From an uncultured Aquincola sp. (GTDB taxonomy: Bacteria; Pseudomonadota; Gammaproteobacteria; Burkholderiales; Burkholderiaceae): a DNA stretch of 14,100 bases. Positions 1 through 8,039 of this stretch are shown here, one piece after another. The stretch is taken from contig CAKZXL010000832.1 in NCBI GenBank assembly GCA_937883885.1, positions 1 to 14,100 on the forward strand, given 5' to 3'. The notes beneath the pieces are model-generated. The model ran no database searches. It was not told the origin of the DNA and worked only from the letters and a program-made list of their open reading frames with translations. Positions within the stretch are counted from its first letter, which is position 1, and each line of letters opens with the position of its first letter. Both the position numbers and the translations under genes were made by a program.

Positions 1-1166
1 CGGTCCAGCAGCGGCCCCGACAGCCGGCCCTGGTAACGGGCCACCTGGTCGGGCGTGCAGCGGCAGGCGCGCAAGTGCCCGGCCGGCGCGCCCAGAAAGC
101 CGCAAGGGCAGGGGTTCATCGCGGCGATCAGCTGGAAGCGCGCCGGGTAGGTGGCCTGCCGCGCGGCCCGCGACAGCGTCACCTGGCCGGTTTCCAGCGG
201 CTCGCGCAGGGCTTCCAGCGCATGTCGGGGGTACTCCGGCAGCTCGTCAAGGAACAAGACACCTCCGTGCGCCAGCGAAATCTCGCCCGGCCGCGGCGGT
301 GATCCGCCGCCCACCAGCGCCGCCGCACTGGCCGAGTGGTGGGGTGCGCGCACCGGCCGCTGGCGCCACTGCGCCAGGTCGAAGCCGGTGCGCCCCAGGC
401 TGGCGATGGCGGCAGTGGCCAACGCCTCTTCTTCGGCCATGGGCGGCAGCAGGCCGGGCAGGCGCTGCGCCAGCATCGACTTGCCGGTGCCTGGCGCGCC
501 CACCATCAGCAGGCTGTGGCCGCCGGCCGCGGCCACTTCCAGCACGCGCTTGACGGCGGCCTGGCCGCGCACGTCGCGCAGGTCGGGGCCGGGCGGTGCG
601 GGTGGGCGCTCCGGTGCGGTGGCGCGGGCCAGCGGCGGCGCGTCGTCGCCGGGTTGCAGCGCAGTCACCACGTCCATCAGGTGGCGGGCGCCGTAGACGG
701 CCACGCCGTCCACCAGGGCGGCCTGGCTGGCGCTGGCTTCGGGCAGCACCAGCGAGCGGCTGGCGCCGGCGCGGCGCGCGGCGTAGGCCAGCGCCACCGC
801 GCCACGCACCGGCCGCAGCTCGCCGGCCAGCGACAGCTCGCCCGCGTATTCGTGGCGGGCCAGTTTGGCGGCGTCCAGCTGTTCGTTGGCGGCCAGGATG
901 CCCAGGGCGATCGGCAGGTCGAAGCGGCCGGACTCCTTGGGCAGGTCGGCCGGCGCCAGGCTCACGGTGATGCGCTTGTTGTGCGGAAAGCCCAGCCCGC
1001 TGTGCGCCAGGGCGGCGCGCACCCGCTCGCGGGCTTCTTTCACTTCGGTGTCGGCCAGGCCCACCAGGTTGAAGGCCGGCAGGCCATTGGCCAGGTGCAC
1101 TTCCACCTGCACCGCGGGGGCGTCCAGCCCGTCGAGCGCGCGGCTCGCAACGATCGCCAGCGTCAT
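1..1166 (-). CDS. comM: YifB/ComM family Mg-chelatase-like AAA+ ATPase (5' part; C-terminus beyond window)
   Basis: The product is a cytoplasmic AAA+ ATPase. In naturally transformable bacteria ComM is a hexameric helicase that promotes branch migration when incoming DNA recombines. About 389 residues are visible of a family length near 500. Residues 1-170 start [13 protein letters not shown] and form the Lon-protease-like S5 fold of the family, including the conserved stretch [19 protein letters not shown] (63-80). The Mg-chelatase ATPase domain follows: Walker A GAPGTGKS at 223-230, RAPHHSAS at 273-280, Walker [12 protein letters not shown] at 301-311, and AAMNPCPCG at 348-356. The frame leaves the window in the family motif RLSGPLLDR. 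The ATG at 1166 has a perfect AGGAGG six bases upstream (complement of 1173-1178). The gene is divergent from glnK. The family is certain. A role in transformation in this organism is inferred, because YifB proteins also occur in bacteria not known to be competent. Confidence 0.95.
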   Translation of the reverse strand, partial: MTLAIVASRALDGLDAPAVQVEVHLANGLPAFNLVGLADTEVKEARERVRAALAHSGLGFPHNKRITVSLAPADLPKESGRFDLPIALGILAANEQLDAAKLARHEYAGELSLAGELRPVRGAVALAYAARRAGASRSLVLPEASASQAALVDGVAVYGARHLMDVVTALQPGDDAPPLARATAPERPPAPPGPDLRDVRGQAAVKRVLEVAAAGGHSLLMVGAPGTGKSMLAQRLPGLLPPMAEEEALATAAIASLGRTGFDLAQWRQRPVRAPHHSASAAALVGGGSPPRPGEISLAHGGVLFLDELPEYPRHALEALREPLETGQVTLSRAARQATYPARFQLIAAMNPCPCGFLGAPAGHLRACRCTPDQVARYQGRLSGPLLD

Positions 1167-1172
1167 GGCCAG

Positions 1173-1178
1173 CCTCCT
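1173..1178 (-). promoter_or_regulatory. Shine-Dalgarno of comM
   Basis: On the minus strand this reads AGGAGG, followed by six bases (ctggcc) and the ATG at 1166. It is a full anti-16S match and fixes the comM start. Confidence 0.8.
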
Positions 1179-1218
1179 CGAAGAGTGGGAGATACGGCGT
1201 CCGGACTGCGACCATCCG

Positions 1219-1224
1219 ATTGTG
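1219..1224 (-). promoter_or_regulatory. Possible -10 element of comM
   Basis: The minus strand reads CACAAT followed by CGG, a -10-like hexamer that would give a leader of about 45 nt before comM. No convincing -35 hexamer lies 16-18 bp upstream, so this is only a candidate. Confidence 0.25.
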
Positions 1225-1283
1225 ACGGTGAGGTGTGCCGCGTGGGCGAACGCGCCCGCTCTGCTGGCACCGGCCCTCTGAAT

Positions 1284-1298
1284 GCACCGCTGCGGTGC
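1284..1298 (+). promoter_or_regulatory. NtrC (GlnG) binding site, upstream enhancer
   Basis: The sequence GCACC-GCTGC-GGTGC is a perfect 5+5 dyad. It matches the enterobacterial NtrC half-site pair GCACC-N5-GGTGC and is preceded by T as in the consensus. Its centre (1291) lies about 132 bp before the predicted sigma-54 start site near 1423, close to the spacing of the glnAp2 enhancer in E. coli. The assignment rests on motif and position. Confidence 0.7.
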
Positions 1299-1311
1299 GG
1301 TTTTCAGGCAT

Positions 1312-1326
1312 TCACCCCGCTGGTGC
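1312..1326 (+). promoter_or_regulatory. Second NtrC-like binding site
   Basis: The sequence TCACC-CCGCT-GGTGC differs from the NtrC dyad at one position. Its centre (1319) is 28 bp downstream of the first site and about 104 bp before the predicted start site. Paired enhancer sites at such distances are the usual NtrC arrangement. A much weaker third copy with only one good half (GGTGC) is at 1334-1348. Confidence 0.55.
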
Positions 1327-1396
1327 GGTCGATGCTGGTGCTTGGTGCGAGCGCCAAAAGCCGCCCCGGCCTGGGGCGTGGGCTGAAACAGGGTGT

Positions 1397-1412
1397 TGGC
1401 ACAAAAGCTGCA
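1397..1412 (+). promoter_or_regulatory. Sigma-54 (RpoN) promoter of glnK-amtB
   Basis: The sequence is TGGCAC-AAAAG-CTGCA, against the consensus TGGCAC-N5-TTGCA, so one position differs. The invariant GG (1398-1399) and GC (1410-1411) are exactly 10 bp apart, as RpoN requires. Transcription should begin near 1423, leaving a leader of about 125 nt before glnK. NtrC-like dyads lie upstream at the distance expected for an enhancer. The pattern suggests induction under nitrogen limitation. Confidence 0.85.
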
Positions 1413-1463
1413 AAAACCCCTGCAGTCACCCGGTGGTCCGCTGCCGGGCTACTGGTCTTTTGA

Positions 1464-1886
<423 letters not shown>

Positions 1887-1907
1887 CGCCCACCAAGAGA
1901 AAGACCC

Positions 1908-3437
1908 ATGAAAAAACTGATTGTCTCGTTCGCCCTGGGCTTGTCGCTCCTGGGCCTCGGAGGGATGGCCGCGGCGCAGGAGCCCGCCTCGGCCCCAGCC
2001 GCGACGGCACCGGCTGCCGCCGCTTCTGAAGCAGCTGCACCGGCTGCAGCCACCGCGTCGGCCCCGGCCGCCGCCGCCTCGGACGCCGCTGCGCCGGCGC
2101 CCACGCCCAACAAGGGCGACGTGTCGTGGATGATGCTGTCCACGCTGCTGGTCATCATGATGGCCGTGCCCGGCCTGGCCCTGTTCTACGGCGGCCTGGT
2201 GCGCAGCAAGAACATGCTGTCGGTGCTGATGCAGGTGATGGTCACCTTCGCGATGATCGTCGTGCTGTGGGCCATCTACGGCTACAGCCTGGCCTTCACC
2301 GAAGGCAATGCCTTCATCGGCGGCTTCGACCGGCTGATGATGAAGGGCATCTGGGACAACGTCGCCGGCACCTTTGCCAACGGCGCCACCTTCAGCAAGG
2401 GCGTGGTCATCCCCGAGATCGTGTTCGCGGCCTTCCAGGCCACGTTCGCGGGCATCACCTGCGCGCTGATCGTGGGCGCCTTCGCCGAGCGCATCAAGTT
2501 CTCGGCCGTGCTGCTGTTCACCGCCATCTGGTTCACCTTCAGCTATGCGCCCATCGCGCACATGGTGTGGTTCTGGATGGGCCCGGACGCCTACACCGGC
2601 CCCGACGTGGTCGATGCGATGAACGCCAAGGCCGGCCTGATCTGGCAGTGGGGCGCGCTGGACTTCGCGGGCGGCACCGTGGTGCACATCAACGCCGCCG
2701 TCGCCGGCCTGGTGGGTGCCTACATGGTGGGCAAGCGCGTGGGCTACGGCAAGGAAAGCATGGCCCCGCACAGCCTGACCCTAACCATGGTGGGCGCCTC
2801 GCTGCTGTGGGTGGGCTGGTTCGGCTTCAACGCCGGCTCCGCGCTGGAAGCCAACGGCTTCGCGGCCCTGGCCTTCATCAACACGCTGTTCGCCACCGCC
2901 GCCGCCGTGCTGGCCTGGTGCATCGGTGAAGCGCTGATGCGTGGCAAGGCCTCGATGCTGGGTGCGGCCTCGGGCGCCGTGGCCGGCCTGGTGGCCATCA
3001 CCCCCGCGGCCGGCAACGTCGGCATCGGCGGCGGCCTGATCATCGGCTTCATCGCCGGCTTCGCCTGCCTGTGGGGCGTCAACGGCCTGAAGAAGCTGCT
3101 GGGCGCGGACGACTCGCTGGACGTGTTCGGCGTGCACGGCGTGGGCGGCATCCTGGGGGCTCTGCTGACCGGCGTGTTCAATTCGCCCAACCTGGGCGGC
3201 CCCAGCGCCGTGGCCGACTGGACCACGGTGGCGATGATCGCCCCCGACGCGTACACCATCGCCGGCCAGGTGTGGACGCAGGCCAAGGCCGTGCTGCTGA
3301 CCGTGGTGTGGTCGGCGGTGGTCTCGGTCATCGCCTACAAGATCGTCGACCTGACCATCGGTCTGCGCGTCTCGGAAGAAGACGAACGCGAAGGCCTGGA
3401 CATCACCTCGCACGGCGAAACGGCCTACAGCAAGTAA
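1908..3437 (+). CDS. amtB: Ammonium transporter AmtB
   Basis: This is a 509-residue Amt/Rh/MEP-family channel of the inner membrane for NH4+/NH3 uptake. Residues 1-23 are a signal peptide (cleavage probably after AAA). An unusual Ala/Pro-rich segment (about 24-68) follows, then about 11 membrane helices. By comparison with E. coli AmtB, the conserved residues are the Phe gate F176/F180 and F307, S1-site residues W221 and S311, D252, and the twin pore histidines H260 (DFAGGTVVH) and H410 (VFGVHGVGG). The cytoplasmic tail GLRVSEEDEREGLD, which docks with GlnK in homologues, is intact. The gene starts 21 bp after glnK and shares its promoter. A strong terminator follows. The channel core is ordinary; only the N-terminal linker is out of the common. 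Confidence 0.96.
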   Translation: MKKLIVSFALGLSLLGLGGMAAAQEPASAPAATAPAAAASEAAAPAAATASAPAAAASDAAAPAPTPNKGDVSWMMLSTLLVIMMAVPGLALFYGGLVRSKNMLSVLMQVMVTFAMIVVLWAIYGYSLAFTEGNAFIGGFDRLMMKGIWDNVAGTFANGATFSKGVVIPEIVFAAFQATFAGITCALIVGAFAERIKFSAVLLFTAIWFTFSYAPIAHMVWFWMGPDAYTGPDVVDAMNAKAGLIWQWGALDFAGGTVVHINAAVAGLVGAYMVGKRVGYGKESMAPHSLTLTMVGASLLWVGWFGFNAGSALEANGFAALAFINTLFATAAAVLAWCIGEALMRGKASMLGAASGAVAGLVAITPAAGNVGIGGGLIIGFIAGFACLWGVNGLKKLLGADDSLDVFGVHGVGGILGALLTGVFNSPNLGGPSAVADWTTVAMIAPDAYTIAGQVWTQAKAVLLTVVWSAVVSVIAYKIVDLTIGLRVSEEDEREGLDITSHGETAYSK

Positions 3438-3469
3438 GCCGCTTCCCAACCAAGATCGACAGAGCGATT

Positions 3470-3497
3470 GGGCCGCCTTCGGGCGGCCCCTTTTTTT
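3470..3497 (+). terminator. Rho-independent terminator of glnK-amtB
   Basis: GGGCCGCC (3470-3477) pairs perfectly with GGCGGCCC (3482-3489) around the loop TTCG, closed by C-G, which gives the extra-stable UUCG tetraloop. Seven T follow directly (3491-3497). It separates the nitrogen operon from gshA. Confidence 0.93.
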
Positions 3498-3546
3498 CCT
3501 GTTTCCGGCTGGCGATTCCGCCGCTCGCCCCCACCTGCCGCACTTC

Positions 3547-3552
3547 TAGAAT
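3547..3552 (+). promoter_or_regulatory. Possible -10 of the gshA promoter
   Basis: TAGAAT is a good -10 hexamer. It lies between the amtB terminator and gshA and would give a leader of about 25 nt. No recognisable -35 is found 17 bp upstream. A promoter must exist in this gap because of the terminator, but the exact site is tentative. Confidence 0.4.
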
Positions 3553-3582
3553 CAGTCTTCACAGCGCACACGGGCGATCAGC

Positions 3583-4875
3583 ATGGTTCCGCATCTCATC
3601 ACCGCCCTGACCGGGCCCATCAACGAACTGGAACAGCGCATCCTGGAGTCGATGCCGGCGATCGAGCGCTGGTTTCGGCTGGAATGGATGGAGCACACGC
3701 CGCCGTTCTACACCTCGGTCGACCTGCGCAATGCCGGCTTCAAGCTGGCGCCGGTGGACACCAACCTGTTTCCGGGCGGCTGGCACAACCTGACGCCCGA
3801 GATGCTGCCGCTGGCGGTGCAGGCGGCGATGGCGGCGATCGAGAAGATCTGCCCCGAGGCCAAGAACCTGCTGCTGGTGCCTGAGCGCCACGCCGGCAGC
3901 TTCTACCTGGCCAACCTGCAGCGGCTGAAGAACATCTTCCACCAGGCGGGCCTCAACGTGCGCCTGGGCTCGCTGGACGAGAGCCTGACCGGCCCCACCA
4001 CCGTGACCCTGCCCGACGGCAGCGACCTGACCGTGGAGCCGCTGCAGCGGGTGCGCGGCCGCGTGGGCCTGAAGGACTTCGACCCCTGCACCGTGCTGCT
4101 GAACAACGACCTCTCGGCCGGCCTGCCGGCCAAGCTGGAAAACCTGCACGAGCAGTACCTGCTGCCGCCGCTGCACGCCGGCTGGGCGGTGCGCCGCAAG
4201 AGCACCCACTTCCAGAGCTACGAGGAAGTGGCCAAGAAGTTCAGCAAGCTGATGGGCATGGACCCGTGGCTGATCAACCCGATGTTCGCGCAGTGCGGGC
4301 AGGTGGACTTCAGCCAGGGCGACGGCCTGGACTGCGTGCAGACGCAGGCCGACGCGATGCTGGCCAAGGTGCGCCGCAAGTACAAGGAATACGGCATCAA
4401 CGAAAAGCCTTTCGTGGCGGTCAAGGCCGACAACGGCACCGACGGCATGGGCATCCTGATGGTGCGCGACGCCAAGGAGCTGGCCGAGCTGAGCCGCCGC
4501 GCGCTTGAGAAGATGGGCGAGGCCAAGGACGGCCAGCACGTCACCCAGGTGCTGATCCAGGAAGGCGTGCCCACCTACGAACGCATGCACGACGCGGTGG
4601 CCGAACCGGTGGTCTACATGATCGACCGCTACGTGGTGGGCGGCTTCTACCGCGTGCATGCCGAGCGCGGCACCGACGAGAACCTGAACACCCCGGGCGC
4701 GCGCTACGTGCCGCTGGCCTTCGCCGAGCACAACCAGCTGCCCAAGCCCGGTGCCAAGCCGGGCGTGAGCGCCCCCAACCGCTTCTACATGTACGGCGTG
4801 ATCGGCCGGCTGGCGATGCTGGCGGCCAGCTATGAGCTGGAAGCGACGGACCCGGACGCCGAGGTTTACGAATAA
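3583..4875 (+). CDS. gshA: Glutamate-cysteine ligase, proteobacterial GshA type (TIGR02049-like)
   Basis: The enzyme catalyses the first step of glutathione synthesis in the cytoplasm: L-glutamate + L-cysteine + ATP to gamma-glutamylcysteine. The 430-residue product resembles the GshA family first defined in Acidithiobacillus, not E. coli-type or plant-type ligases. Signature stretches are SVDLRNAGFKLAPVDTNLFP (45-64), RRKSTHFQSY (204-213), the ATP-grasp-like glycine loop VKADNGTDGMGI (280-291), LIQEGV (324-329) and YMIDRYVVGGFYRVH (345-359). The ATG at 3583 is used; the ribosome site in front (CGGGCGA) is weak. The partner gshB lies 3.2 kb downstream on the same strand, behind kup and a benE-like gene, which strengthens the assignment. 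Confidence 0.92.
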   Translation: MVPHLITALTGPINELEQRILESMPAIERWFRLEWMEHTPPFYTSVDLRNAGFKLAPVDTNLFPGGWHNLTPEMLPLAVQAAMAAIEKICPEAKNLLLVPERHAGSFYLANLQRLKNIFHQAGLNVRLGSLDESLTGPTTVTLPDGSDLTVEPLQRVRGRVGLKDFDPCTVLLNNDLSAGLPAKLENLHEQYLLPPLHAGWAVRRKSTHFQSYEEVAKKFSKLMGMDPWLINPMFAQCGQVDFSQGDGLDCVQTQADAMLAKVRRKYKEYGINEKPFVAVKADNGTDGMGILMVRDAKELAELSRRALEKMGEAKDGQHVTQVLIQEGVPTYERMHDAVAEPVVYMIDRYVVGGFYRVHAERGTDENLNTPGARYVPLAFAEHNQLPKPGAKPGVSAPNRFYMYGVIGRLAMLAASYELEATDPDAEVYE

Positions 4876-4918
4876 ACACGGCCGGGAGACTTTGCGGCGG
4901 TGCAGCATCGGCTGCGAG

Positions 4919-4924
4919 CACAAT
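4919..4924 (+). promoter_or_regulatory. Possible -10 of a kup promoter
   Basis: CACAAT followed by AGG lies in the 75-bp gap between gshA and kup and resembles a -10 element. The nearest -35-like hexamer (TTGCGG, 4892-4897) is 21 bp away, which is too far. kup may have its own promoter or be read through from gshA, as no terminator is visible here. Confidence 0.25.
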
Positions 4925-4950
4925 AGGCGCCTTTCGATGAACGACCCCCG

Positions 4951-6852
4951 ATGGTGGGGTGCTGCTTCGTGGGTTCTCACAACGCCAACCGCTCTCCGGC
5001 CGCCCTGGCCGCCCTGACGCTCGCCGCGCTGGGCATCGTCTACGGCGACATCGGCACCAGCCCGCTGTATGCCCTGAAGGAAGTGTTTGCGGAAGGTCGC
5101 GTCGCCGTCACGCACGACAACGTGCTGGGCGTGCTGTCGATGATCTTCTGGACGATGACGGTCGTCGTCTCGCTCAAGTACGTGCTGCTGATCCTGCGCG
5201 CCGACAACAACGGCGAAGGCGGGCTGATCGCGATGCTGGCGCTGGCCACCACCGCCGTGAAGGAGCGGCCCGCGCTGCGGCAGACGCTGCTGCTGGTGGG
5301 CATGTTCGGCACCGCCATCTTCTACGGCGACGGGGTGATCACGCCGGCCATCTCGGTGCTGTCGGCGGTCGAGGGCCTGGAGGTGGCCGCGCCGGCGCTG
5401 CATGGCGTGGTGGTGCCGGTCACGCTGCTGCTGATCACCGTGCTGTTCGCGGTGCAGCGCTTCGGCACCGGCGGCATCGGCCGCTTCTTCGGGCCGGTGA
5501 TGCTGGTGTGGTTCATCACCCTGGTGGCGCTGGGGCTGCCGGGCATCCTCGAGAACCCGCACGTGCTGCTGGCGCTGAACCCGGTGTATGCGCTGCGCTT
5601 CATCAGCGAGAACCCGATGGTGGCCTTCATCGCGCTGGGCGCGGTGGTGCTGTGCATCACCGGCGGCGAAGCGCTCTACGCCGACCTGGGCCACTTCGGC
5701 AAGCAGCCCATCCGCATCGCCTGGTACAGCTTCGTGATGCCGGCGCTGGTGGTGAACTACTTCGGCCAGGGCGCGCTGCTGCTCGAGAACCCGGAAGCCG
5801 CGGCCAACCCGTTTTACCTGCTGGCGCCCAAGTGGGCGGCGCTGCCGCTGGTGGGCCTGGCCACCTGCGCCACCATCATCGCTTCGCAGGCGCTGATCAC
5901 CGCGGCCTTCTCGGTCACGCGGCAAGCCATCCAGATGGGCCTGCTGCCGCGCATGTACATCAAGCACACCTCGGTGCGCGACACCGGGCAGATCTACGTA
6001 CCCTTCATCAACTGGTGCCTGTACGTGCTCATCGTGCTGGCGGTGGGGCTGTTCGGCAGCTCGTCCAATCTGGCGCATGCCTATGGCATCGCGGTCACGC
6101 TGGACATGACCATCACCACGGTGATGACCTTCTACGTGATCCGCTACGGCTGGAAGTATTCGCTGCCGCTGTGCCTGCTGGCCACGGGCTTCTTCTTCGT
6201 CATCGACATCACCTTCTTCCTGTCCAACCTGCTCAAGTTCTTCTCGGGCGGCTGGTTCCCCATCGTCATCGGCCTGGGCATGTTCACGCTGATGACCACC
6301 TGGATGCGCGGCCGACAGCTGGTGGCCGAGCGGCTGCGCGACGACGCGATCGACCTGAAGAGCTTCCTCGAATCGGTGTTCATCAGCCCGCCCACGCGGG
6401 TGCCGGGCACGGCGGTGTTCATGTCGGCCGACCCCACCATCGTGCCCAATGCGCTGATGCACAACCTCAAGCACAACAAGGTGCTGCACGAGTACAACCT
6501 GTTCGTCTCGGTGCAGAACCATGAGGTGCCGTGGATCGGCTTCGGCCGCCGGCTGGAGATGACGCCGCTGGGCCACGACTGCTGGTCGGTGCTGCTGCAC
6601 TTCGGCTTCAAGAACGACCCCGACGTGCCCGAGGCGCTGAAGCTGCTGGCCGGCCGCGGCGTGCCGCTGGACGAGATGGACACCAGCTACTTCCTCAGCC
6701 GCGACATCGTGGTGCCCAGCATCGGCCAGGGCATGGCGATGTGGCGCGAGAAGCTGTTCGCCAACATGCACCGCAATGCGGCGGCGGCAGCCGACTTCCT
6801 GCACCTGCCGGCGAACCGCATCGTCGAGCTGGGCTCCAAAGTAGAAATCTAG
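4951..6852 (+). CDS. kup: Kup (TrkD) family potassium uptake protein
   Basis: This is an inner-membrane K+ transporter of the KUP/HAK/KT family, probably a K+/H+ symporter, 633 residues long (usual family length about 620-630). Family motifs are [15 protein letters not shown] (32-46), ADNNGEGG (84-91), [19 protein letters not shown] (125-143) and [13 protein letters not shown] (238-250). About 12 membrane helices run to roughly residue 450. A cytoplasmic domain (about 460-633, ending VELGSKVEI) follows. The start is uncertain: a TAG at 4924 closes the frame, so ATG 4951 is the first possible codon, but no good ribosome site precedes it and GTG 4969 is an alternative. The first 15 or so residues ([15 protein letters not shown]) are not typical of the family. 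The stop is 3 bp before the next gene, which implies co-translation. Confidence 0.94.
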   Translation: MVGCCFVGSHNANRSPAALAALTLAALGIVYGDIGTSPLYALKEVFAEGRVAVTHDNVLGVLSMIFWTMTVVVSLKYVLLILRADNNGEGGLIAMLALATTAVKERPALRQTLLLVGMFGTAIFYGDGVITPAISVLSAVEGLEVAAPALHGVVVPVTLLLITVLFAVQRFGTGGIGRFFGPVMLVWFITLVALGLPGILENPHVLLALNPVYALRFISENPMVAFIALGAVVLCITGGEALYADLGHFGKQPIRIAWYSFVMPALVVNYFGQGALLLENPEAAANPFYLLAPKWAALPLVGLATCATIIASQALITAAFSVTRQAIQMGLLPRMYIKHTSVRDTGQIYVPFINWCLYVLIVLAVGLFGSSSNLAHAYGIAVTLDMTITTVMTFYVIRYGWKYSLPLCLLATGFFFVIDITFFLSNLLKFFSGGWFPIVIGLGMFTLMTTWMRGRQLVAERLRDDAIDLKSFLESVFISPPTRVPGTAVFMSADPTIVPNALMHNLKHNKVLHEYNLFVSVQNHEVPWIGFGRRLEMTPLGHDCWSVLLHFGFKNDPDVPEALKLLAGRGVPLDEMDTSYFLSRDIVVPSIGQGMAMWREKLFANMHRNAAAAADFLHLPANRIVELGSKVEI

Positions 6853-6855
6853 CCT

Positions 6856-8025
6856 GTGCAGTTTTGGAAGGATCTCTCGCTCACCTCGGTGGTGGCGGGC
6901 TTCGTCGCTGTGCTGGTCGGCTTCACCAGCTCGGTGGTCATCATCTTCCAGGCGGCCGCCAGCCTGGGCGCCACGCCGGCGCAGCTGAGCAGCTGGATGT
7001 GGGCGCTGGGCCTGGGCATGGGCTTGACCAGCACCGGCCTGTCGCTGTGGTACCGGCAGCCGGTGCTCACCGCCTGGTCCACGCCGGGCGCGGCGCTGCT
7101 GGTCACCGCCGGCGCCGGCCGCACGATGGAAGAAGCCGTCGGCGCCTTCATCGTCTGCGCGCTGCTCATCGTGCTGGCGGGCGTCACCGGTGCTTTCCGC
7201 CGCGTGATGGACCGCATTCCGCAGGCACTGGCCGCGGCGCTGCTGGCCGGCGTGCTGGTGCGCTTTGCGTTCGACGCCTTCCTGTCGCTGCGCACCGACC
7301 TGGCGCTGGTGCTGCCCATGCTGCTGGCCTACCTGGCCGGCCGGCGCCTGTGGCCGCGCTATGCGGTGCCGGGTGTGCTGGCGGTGGGCATGGGCGTGGC
7401 GGCGCTGCAGGGCACGCTGCACTTGGGCGGCATCGACTGGTCGCCGGCGGTGCCGGTGTTCACCACGCCGCGCTTCAGCTGGAGCGCGCTGGTGGGCATC
7501 GCGCTGCCGCTGTTCGTCGTGACCATGGCCTCGCAGAACCTGCCCGGCGTGGCGGTGCTGCGCGCGGCCGGCTACAGCGCGCCGGTGTCGCCATTGATCG
7601 CCACCACCGGGCTGGCCAGCCTGCTGCTGGCGCCCTTCGGCGGTTATGCCTTCAACCTGGCCGCCATCACCGCCGCCATCTGCAATGGCCGCGAGGCGCA
7701 TGAAGACCCCGACCGCCGCTACATGGCCGCGGTGGCGGCGGGGGTGTTCTACATCGTCGTCGGCCTGCTGGGCGGCGCGGTGGTGGGCCTGATCGCGGCC
7801 TTTCCGAAGGCGCTGGTGCTGGCCGTGGCCGGTTTTGCGCTGCTGGGCACCATCGGCAGCGGACTGGCGGTGGCCATGAAGGACGAGCGCACCCGCGAAG
7901 CCGCGCTCATCACCTTCGTGGTGACGGCCAGCGGCCTCAGCCTGTTCGGCGTGGCCTCGGCCTTCTGGGGCGTGGTGGCCGGCGCGCTGGCGCTGGCTGT
8001 GCAACACTGGCGCCCCGCCCGCTGA
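6856..8025 (+). CDS. benE: BenE family (benzoate/H+ symporter-like) membrane transporter
   Basis: A 389-residue, 12-helix inner-membrane protein of the BenE family (E. coli YdcO, Acinetobacter BenE). Motifs include DLSLTSVVAGFVAVLVGFTSS (6-26), PVLTAWSTPGAALL (69-82), MASQNLPGVAVLRAAGY (224-240), APFGGYAFNLAAITAAICNG (259-278) and the loop GREAHEDPDRRY (278-289). The start is GTG 6856, three bases after the kup stop; it restores the usual N-terminus and no ATG is available nearby. Characterised members are linked to benzoate uptake, but no aromatic catabolic gene is in the window and many homologues have no known substrate. The gene name marks the family only. The gene is the third in a close run with kup and gshB. 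Confidence 0.87.
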   Translation: MQFWKDLSLTSVVAGFVAVLVGFTSSVVIIFQAAASLGATPAQLSSWMWALGLGMGLTSTGLSLWYRQPVLTAWSTPGAALLVTAGAGRTMEEAVGAFIVCALLIVLAGVTGAFRRVMDRIPQALAAALLAGVLVRFAFDAFLSLRTDLALVLPMLLAYLAGRRLWPRYAVPGVLAVGMGVAALQGTLHLGGIDWSPAVPVFTTPRFSWSALVGIALPLFVVTMASQNLPGVAVLRAAGYSAPVSPLIATTGLASLLLAPFGGYAFNLAAITAAICNGREAHEDPDRRYMAAVAAGVFYIVVGLLGGAVVGLIAAFPKALVLAVAGFALLGTIGSGLAVAMKDERTREAALITFVVTASGLSLFGVASAFWGVVAGALALAVQHWRPAR

Positions 8026-8039
8026 CCCGTCTGCGCCCC

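Noticed and set aside
247..1311. A minus-strand 354-codon frame overlapping comM
   Set aside because: Arg/Gly/Pro-rich shadow in another frame. The real comM frame, with Walker A and B, runs off the window edge.
1980..2110. A DNA tandem repeat inside amtB
   Set aside because: The similarity is at protein level (Ala-rich units); the DNA copies have diverged, so it is reported as a protein linker and not as a DNA repeat.
4876..4950. A K+-related riboswitch ahead of kup
   Set aside because: The gap is only 75 bp, with no elaborate fold visible, and riboswitches of this kind are not expected in betaproteobacteria.
3559..8007. A minus-strand open frame of 1482 codons antisense to gshA, kup and the benE-like gene
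   Set aside because: Its translation is a His/Gln/Arg/Ala-rich low-complexity string with no domain, typical of the antisense frame of GC-rich genes. The three plus-strand genes are certain.
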